Source: CAYYWV01 sp964475385 (GTDB taxonomy: Bacteria > Pseudomonadota > Alphaproteobacteria > JAAXGF01). From it: DNA of 8,992 nt. The translations under genes were made by a program, and so were the position numbers. Below the pieces are notes generated by a model. That model was not told the DNA's origin. It saw nothing but the letters and a program-made list of their open reading frames with translations, and did no database searches. Each line of letters starts with the position of its first letter. The first letter of the stretch is position 1. The stretch is taken from contig CAYYWV010000099.1 of the NCBI GenBank assembly GCA_964475385.1, positions 1 to 8,992 of the forward strand. The letters run 5' to 3'. Of this stretch, positions 7,187 through 8,992 are shown piece by piece.

Positions 7187-7208
7187 AACGGCCTGGACAG
7201 GGCCGGCT

Positions 7209-7237
7209 AAGATAGCCCGCAGCCGCGGCGAAGGCAA
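7209..7237 (-). promoter_or_regulatory. Candidate sigma70-type promoter of yfgM-like/bamB/der
   Basis: On the minus strand, -35 TTGCCT (7237-7232) and -10 TATCTT (7214-7209) are separated by exactly 17 bases. Each matches the consensus at four of six positions, and the TATCTT form is familiar in alphaproteobacteria. The start of transcription would fall near 7202, leaving a leader of about 25 bases. The -10 sits in a small inverted repeat GGCTA-TCT-TAGCC (7217-7205). No rho-independent terminator for the preceding gene is visible between 7252 and 7177, so read-through from it remains possible. Confidence 0.55.
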
Positions 7238-7252
7238 ACCGCGCGGCCGCCG

Positions 7253-7810
7253 TCAGCTCTCGTCGCGCCACTTGATCGAGCAGCCGATGCTTGGCGTCTG
7301 CTGGGCGGGGCCTTTTCCGGTTTCGGCGATCTGGACCATGGCCTCGAACAGCTCGCGCCGGGCGCCGGGGACCGGCGTCATGCCCGATTCGTCGAGCCGG
7401 CCCCGGTACTGAAGGCCGAGGTCGGCGTCGAAGCCGAAGAAATCGGGCGTGCAGACCGCCCCGTAGGCCTTGGCGACCTCTTGGGTCTCGTCGAACAGGT
7501 AAGGAAAGGGGAAGCCCTTCTCGCGGGCGATCCGGACCATGTTCTCGAACGAGTCCTCGGCGTAGACCGCAGGGTCGTTGGAATTGATCGCAACGCTCGC
7601 GACGCCGTAATCCGCGAGCTCGCGGGCGTCGCGGATGATGCGGTCGAGGACCGCTTTCACATAAGGGCAATGGTTGCAGATGAACATCACCAGCGTCGCG
7701 CGCTCGCCGCGCAGATCGGCGAGACGGTGGCGCTTGCCGTCGACGCCGGGCAACTCGAAGTCCGGAGCCTTCCAGCCGAAGTTGCAGACAGGGGTCTCGG
7801 TGGCGACCAT
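7253..7810 (-). CDS. Thioredoxin-fold protein of the peroxiredoxin-like (PRX_like1) type with CNHC motif
   Basis: 185-residue cytosolic protein without signal peptide. It has the thioredoxin/AhpC-TSA fold: KAPDFELPGVDGKRHRLADLRG (14-35) opens the domain as in peroxiredoxins, the active-site region is FICNHCPYVKAV (43-54) with a CxxC at Cys45/Cys48, Cys120-Thr-Pro122 supplies the cis-proline loop (AVCTPDFFGFD), and the tail PSIGCSIKW (173-181) is characteristic of this subfamily. The family is widespread but poorly characterised; thiol-disulfide exchange or peroxide reduction is inferred from the fold. The canonical peroxiredoxin PxxxTxxC arrangement is not seen, as a CxxC occupies the site. 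The ATG at 7810 is supported by an excellent ribosome site seven bases away; longer in-frame starts would run through the divergent control region. The gene is divergent from the GlxA-family regulator and 76 bases ahead of the yfgM-like gene on the same strand. Confidence 0.9.
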   Translation of the reverse strand: MVATETPVCNFGWKAPDFELPGVDGKRHRLADLRGERATLVMFICNHCPYVKAVLDRIIRDARELADYGVASVAINSNDPAVYAEDSFENMVRIAREKGFPFPYLFDETQEVAKAYGAVCTPDFFGFDADLGLQYRGRLDESGMTPVPGARRELFEAMVQIAETGKGPAQQTPSIGCSIKWRDES

Positions 7811-7817
7811 GTGCCGT

Positions 7818-7824
7818 CCTCCTC
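7818..7824 (-). promoter_or_regulatory. Strong ribosome binding site of the thioredoxin-fold gene
   Basis: GAGGAGG on the minus strand, seven bases before the ATG at 7810. It fixes the start and rules out the upstream extension of the reading frame to 8029. Confidence 0.85.
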
Positions 7825-7863
7825 GTTGTCCGCGTTGTTCGCCGCAAACGAACCGCGGGCCGG

Positions 7864-7892
7864 ATTGTGGCCCCCCAAGGTTTGGGGCGCAA
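7864..7892 (-). promoter_or_regulatory. Weak promoter candidate of the thioredoxin-fold gene
   Basis: On the minus strand TTGCGC (7892-7887) and CACAAT (7869-7864) are 17 bases apart, matching the sigma70 consensus at three and four of six positions. The spacer holds the inverted repeat at 7873-7887. The pair could be chance in this GC-rich DNA. Confidence 0.3.
7873..7887. repeat. Perfect 15-bp inverted repeat in the divergent region
   Basis: CCCCAA-GGT-TTGGGG: two perfect six-base arms around three bases. It lies within the spacer of the candidate promoter for the thioredoxin-fold gene and could be an operator or an mRNA hairpin. There is no T-run on either side, so it is not a typical terminator. 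Confidence 0.5.
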
Positions 7893-7911
7893 GCGGAAGA
7901 GACAGCGCTCA

Positions 7912-7971
7912 GCGGATGTGTCGGATTGCATTTTATTCCATTCGCGACATCCGCTATCGTAGAGCGACATC
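7912..7971 (+). promoter_or_regulatory. Candidate promoter and operator of the GlxA-family regulator
   Basis: GCGACATC occurs at 7944-7951 and again at 7964-7971, a direct repeat with a 20-base period, close to two helical turns as AraC-type dimers often prefer. GCGGATGT (7912-7919) forms a perfect eight-base inverted match with ACATCCGC (7947-7954). Between the direct repeats lies a -10-like TATCGT (7955-7960), 42 bases before the ATG. The best -35 at 17 bases is a poor TTTATT (7932-7937), as expected of an activator-dependent or autoregulated promoter. The repeats are visible; binding by the neighbouring regulator is inferred. Confidence 0.45.
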
Positions 7972-8002
7972 GGCGCGCCGCCAAAGACGACGGGTGAGGA
8001 CG

Positions 8003-8971
8003 ATGACGGTGGACAGCCGGGCCGATCAACCAACCGCGATCGGCTTCTTCCTGGTGCCGAAGTTCTCGATGATGGCCTTCTCGGCCGCGATCGAGCCTCT
8101 GCGTTCAGCGAACCGGCTGACGGGGCGCGAACTCTACTCGTGGCGTCTGTTCTCGCGCGACGGCGAAGCGGTGGTGACCAGCGGCGGGGTGCCCATCGTG
8201 CCGCACGCCGCGATCAGCGAGGTCTCGTACTATCCGACGATGATCGTTTGCGCCGGCATCGACGTCCACCTCTATCGCGAGCGCGAGGTGTTCTCCTGGC
8301 TGCGCCGGCTCGATCGCAAGGGCGCGCGGATCGGCTCGATCTGCACGGGCGCGCATGTGCTGGCGCGCGCTGGCCTCCTCGAAGGCTACCGCTGCACGCT
8401 TCATTGGGAAAACATCCCCGGTTTCGTCGAGGAGTTCCCCGACATCGAGGTCACCAGCGAGCTGTTCGAGATCGACCGCAAGCGCATGACTTGTTCGGGC
8501 GGAACCGCGCCGCTCGACATGATGCTGCACATGATCGCGACCGAGCACGGCTACGAGCTCGCGGCGATGGTCTCGGACCAGTTCATCCACGACCGCATCC
8601 GAAGCCCCAGCGATCACCAACGCATGACCCTGCAATCGCGGCTCGGGGTGCGCGACGCCAAGCTGATCTCGGTGATCGCCCAGATGGAGGCCAATCTGGA
8701 AGAGCCGCTCTCGCGCGAGACGCTGGCCGCAAGCGTCGGACTTTCGACCCGTCAGCTCGAGCGCCTGTTCCGCAAGCACCTGAAATCGACGCCCAAGCAT
8801 TACTATCTGGAGCTGCGCCTCAGGCGCTCGCGCCAGCTTCTGCTTCAGACCTCGATGTCGGTGCTCGGCGTCGCGCTCGCCTGCGGCTTCGTCTCGGCCT
8901 CGCACTTCTCGAAGTGCTACCGCGAGTTCTTCGGCCGCACCCCGCGCGAGGAGCGCCGCGCCGCCGCGTAA
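8003..8971 (+). CDS. GlxA-family transcriptional regulator (DJ-1/PfpI + AraC-type HTH), GbdR/CdhR-like
   Basis: 322-residue two-domain regulator. The N-terminal DJ-1/PfpI-like domain (about 12-190) starts IGFFLVPKFSMMAFSAAIEP, wording close to GbdR/CdhR-type regulators of glycine betaine and carnitine catabolism. It keeps the elbow cysteine Cys114 in GSICTGAHVLARAGLL and the family CTLHWEN (131-137); in this family the domain senses a ligand rather than acting as an enzyme. The C-terminal AraC domain (about 220-315) has two helix-turn-helix units, ETLAASVGLSTRQLERLFRK (239-258) and SVLGVALACGFVSASHFSK (286-304), ending EFFGRTPRE. The ATG at 8003 is only two bases from GAGGA (7996-8000); the in-frame GTG at 8009 sits eight bases away and may be the true start (320 residues). 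The inducer cannot be told from sequence. It is probably an activator of genes beyond the right edge and perhaps of itself. Confidence 0.92.
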   Translation: MTVDSRADQPTAIGFFLVPKFSMMAFSAAIEPLRSANRLTGRELYSWRLFSRDGEAVVTSGGVPIVPHAAISEVSYYPTMIVCAGIDVHLYREREVFSWLRRLDRKGARIGSICTGAHVLARAGLLEGYRCTLHWENIPGFVEEFPDIEVTSELFEIDRKRMTCSGGTAPLDMMLHMIATEHGYELAAMVSDQFIHDRIRSPSDHQRMTLQSRLGVRDAKLISVIAQMEANLEEPLSRETLAASVGLSTRQLERLFRKHLKSTPKHYYLELRLRRSRQLLLQTSMSVLGVALACGFVSASHFSKCYREFFGRTPREERRAAA

Positions 8972-8986
8972 TACCCGTTCGCCTAT

Positions 8987-8992
8987 GAGGAG
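8987..8992 (+). promoter_or_regulatory. Shine-Dalgarno-like sequence at the right edge
   Basis: GAGGAG forms the last six bases, 15 bases after the stop of the GlxA-family regulator. It suggests that another plus-strand gene, possibly in the same operon, starts just outside the window. Confidence 0.35.

Noticed and set aside
7930..7935. TAAAAT on the minus strand as a -10 of the thioredoxin-fold gene
   Set aside because: Five of six consensus matches but no -35 at 16-18 bases (GATAGC at 17), and the leader would be about 115 bases; left as an AT-rich patch of the control region.
7811..8029. N-terminal extension of the thioredoxin-fold protein to 8029
   Set aside because: A near-perfect GAGGAGG seven bases before 7810 and the family-like MVATETPVCNFGWKAPDF fix the start; the extension is the divergent promoter region.

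Overview
The window is GC-rich, densely coded chromosomal DNA of an alphaproteobacterium. The wording of its RadA, CvpA, PurF and BamB proteins and the order radA-cvpA-purF-SDR both fit that class; the order or genus cannot be fixed from this sequence. All genes look intact except the one cut by the left edge. There are no RNA genes, insertion sequences, CRISPR arrays, phage genes or other signs of transfer. No gap between genes exceeds 300 bases; the longest is 192 bases (7811-8002).

Left block, plus strand (1-3784): the C-terminal two thirds of radA (DNA recombination and repair), cvpA (inner-membrane protein of the colicin V production family), purF (first committed enzyme of purine synthesis) and a short-chain dehydrogenase/reductase of unknown substrate. 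The gaps are 14 and 37 bases, then a 4-base ATGA overlap, so this reads as one transcription unit. It converges on the next block with only 15 bases between stop codons.

Middle block, minus strand (7176 down to 3800): a YfgM-like membrane-anchored TPR protein, bamB (outer-membrane protein assembly lipoprotein) and der (two-domain ribosome-assembly GTPase). This is the same order as yfgM-bamB-der of Escherichia coli. bamB starts inside the yfgM-like stop codon (TAATG). A good sigma70-type promoter candidate lies just upstream of the yfgM-like gene, whose start is better placed at a GTG (7176) than at the upstream TTG (7188), because that TTG overlaps the ribosome binding site.

Right block (7253-8971): a small cytoplasmic thioredoxin-fold protein with a CNHC motif (minus strand) and, divergent from it, a GlxA-family regulator with a DJ-1/PfpI domain and an AraC-type DNA-binding domain (plus strand), resembling the GbdR/CdhR branch that controls quaternary-amine catabolism. 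The region between them holds a direct repeat of eight bases with a 20-base period around a likely -10 element, plus an inverted copy of part of it. This is a reasonable candidate operator.

The window is mainly conserved housekeeping DNA. I see no previously undescribed system. The items most worth checking are the divergent control region, a -10 context shared by two promoters, the purF-coupled SDR, and small tandem duplications at two gene boundaries.
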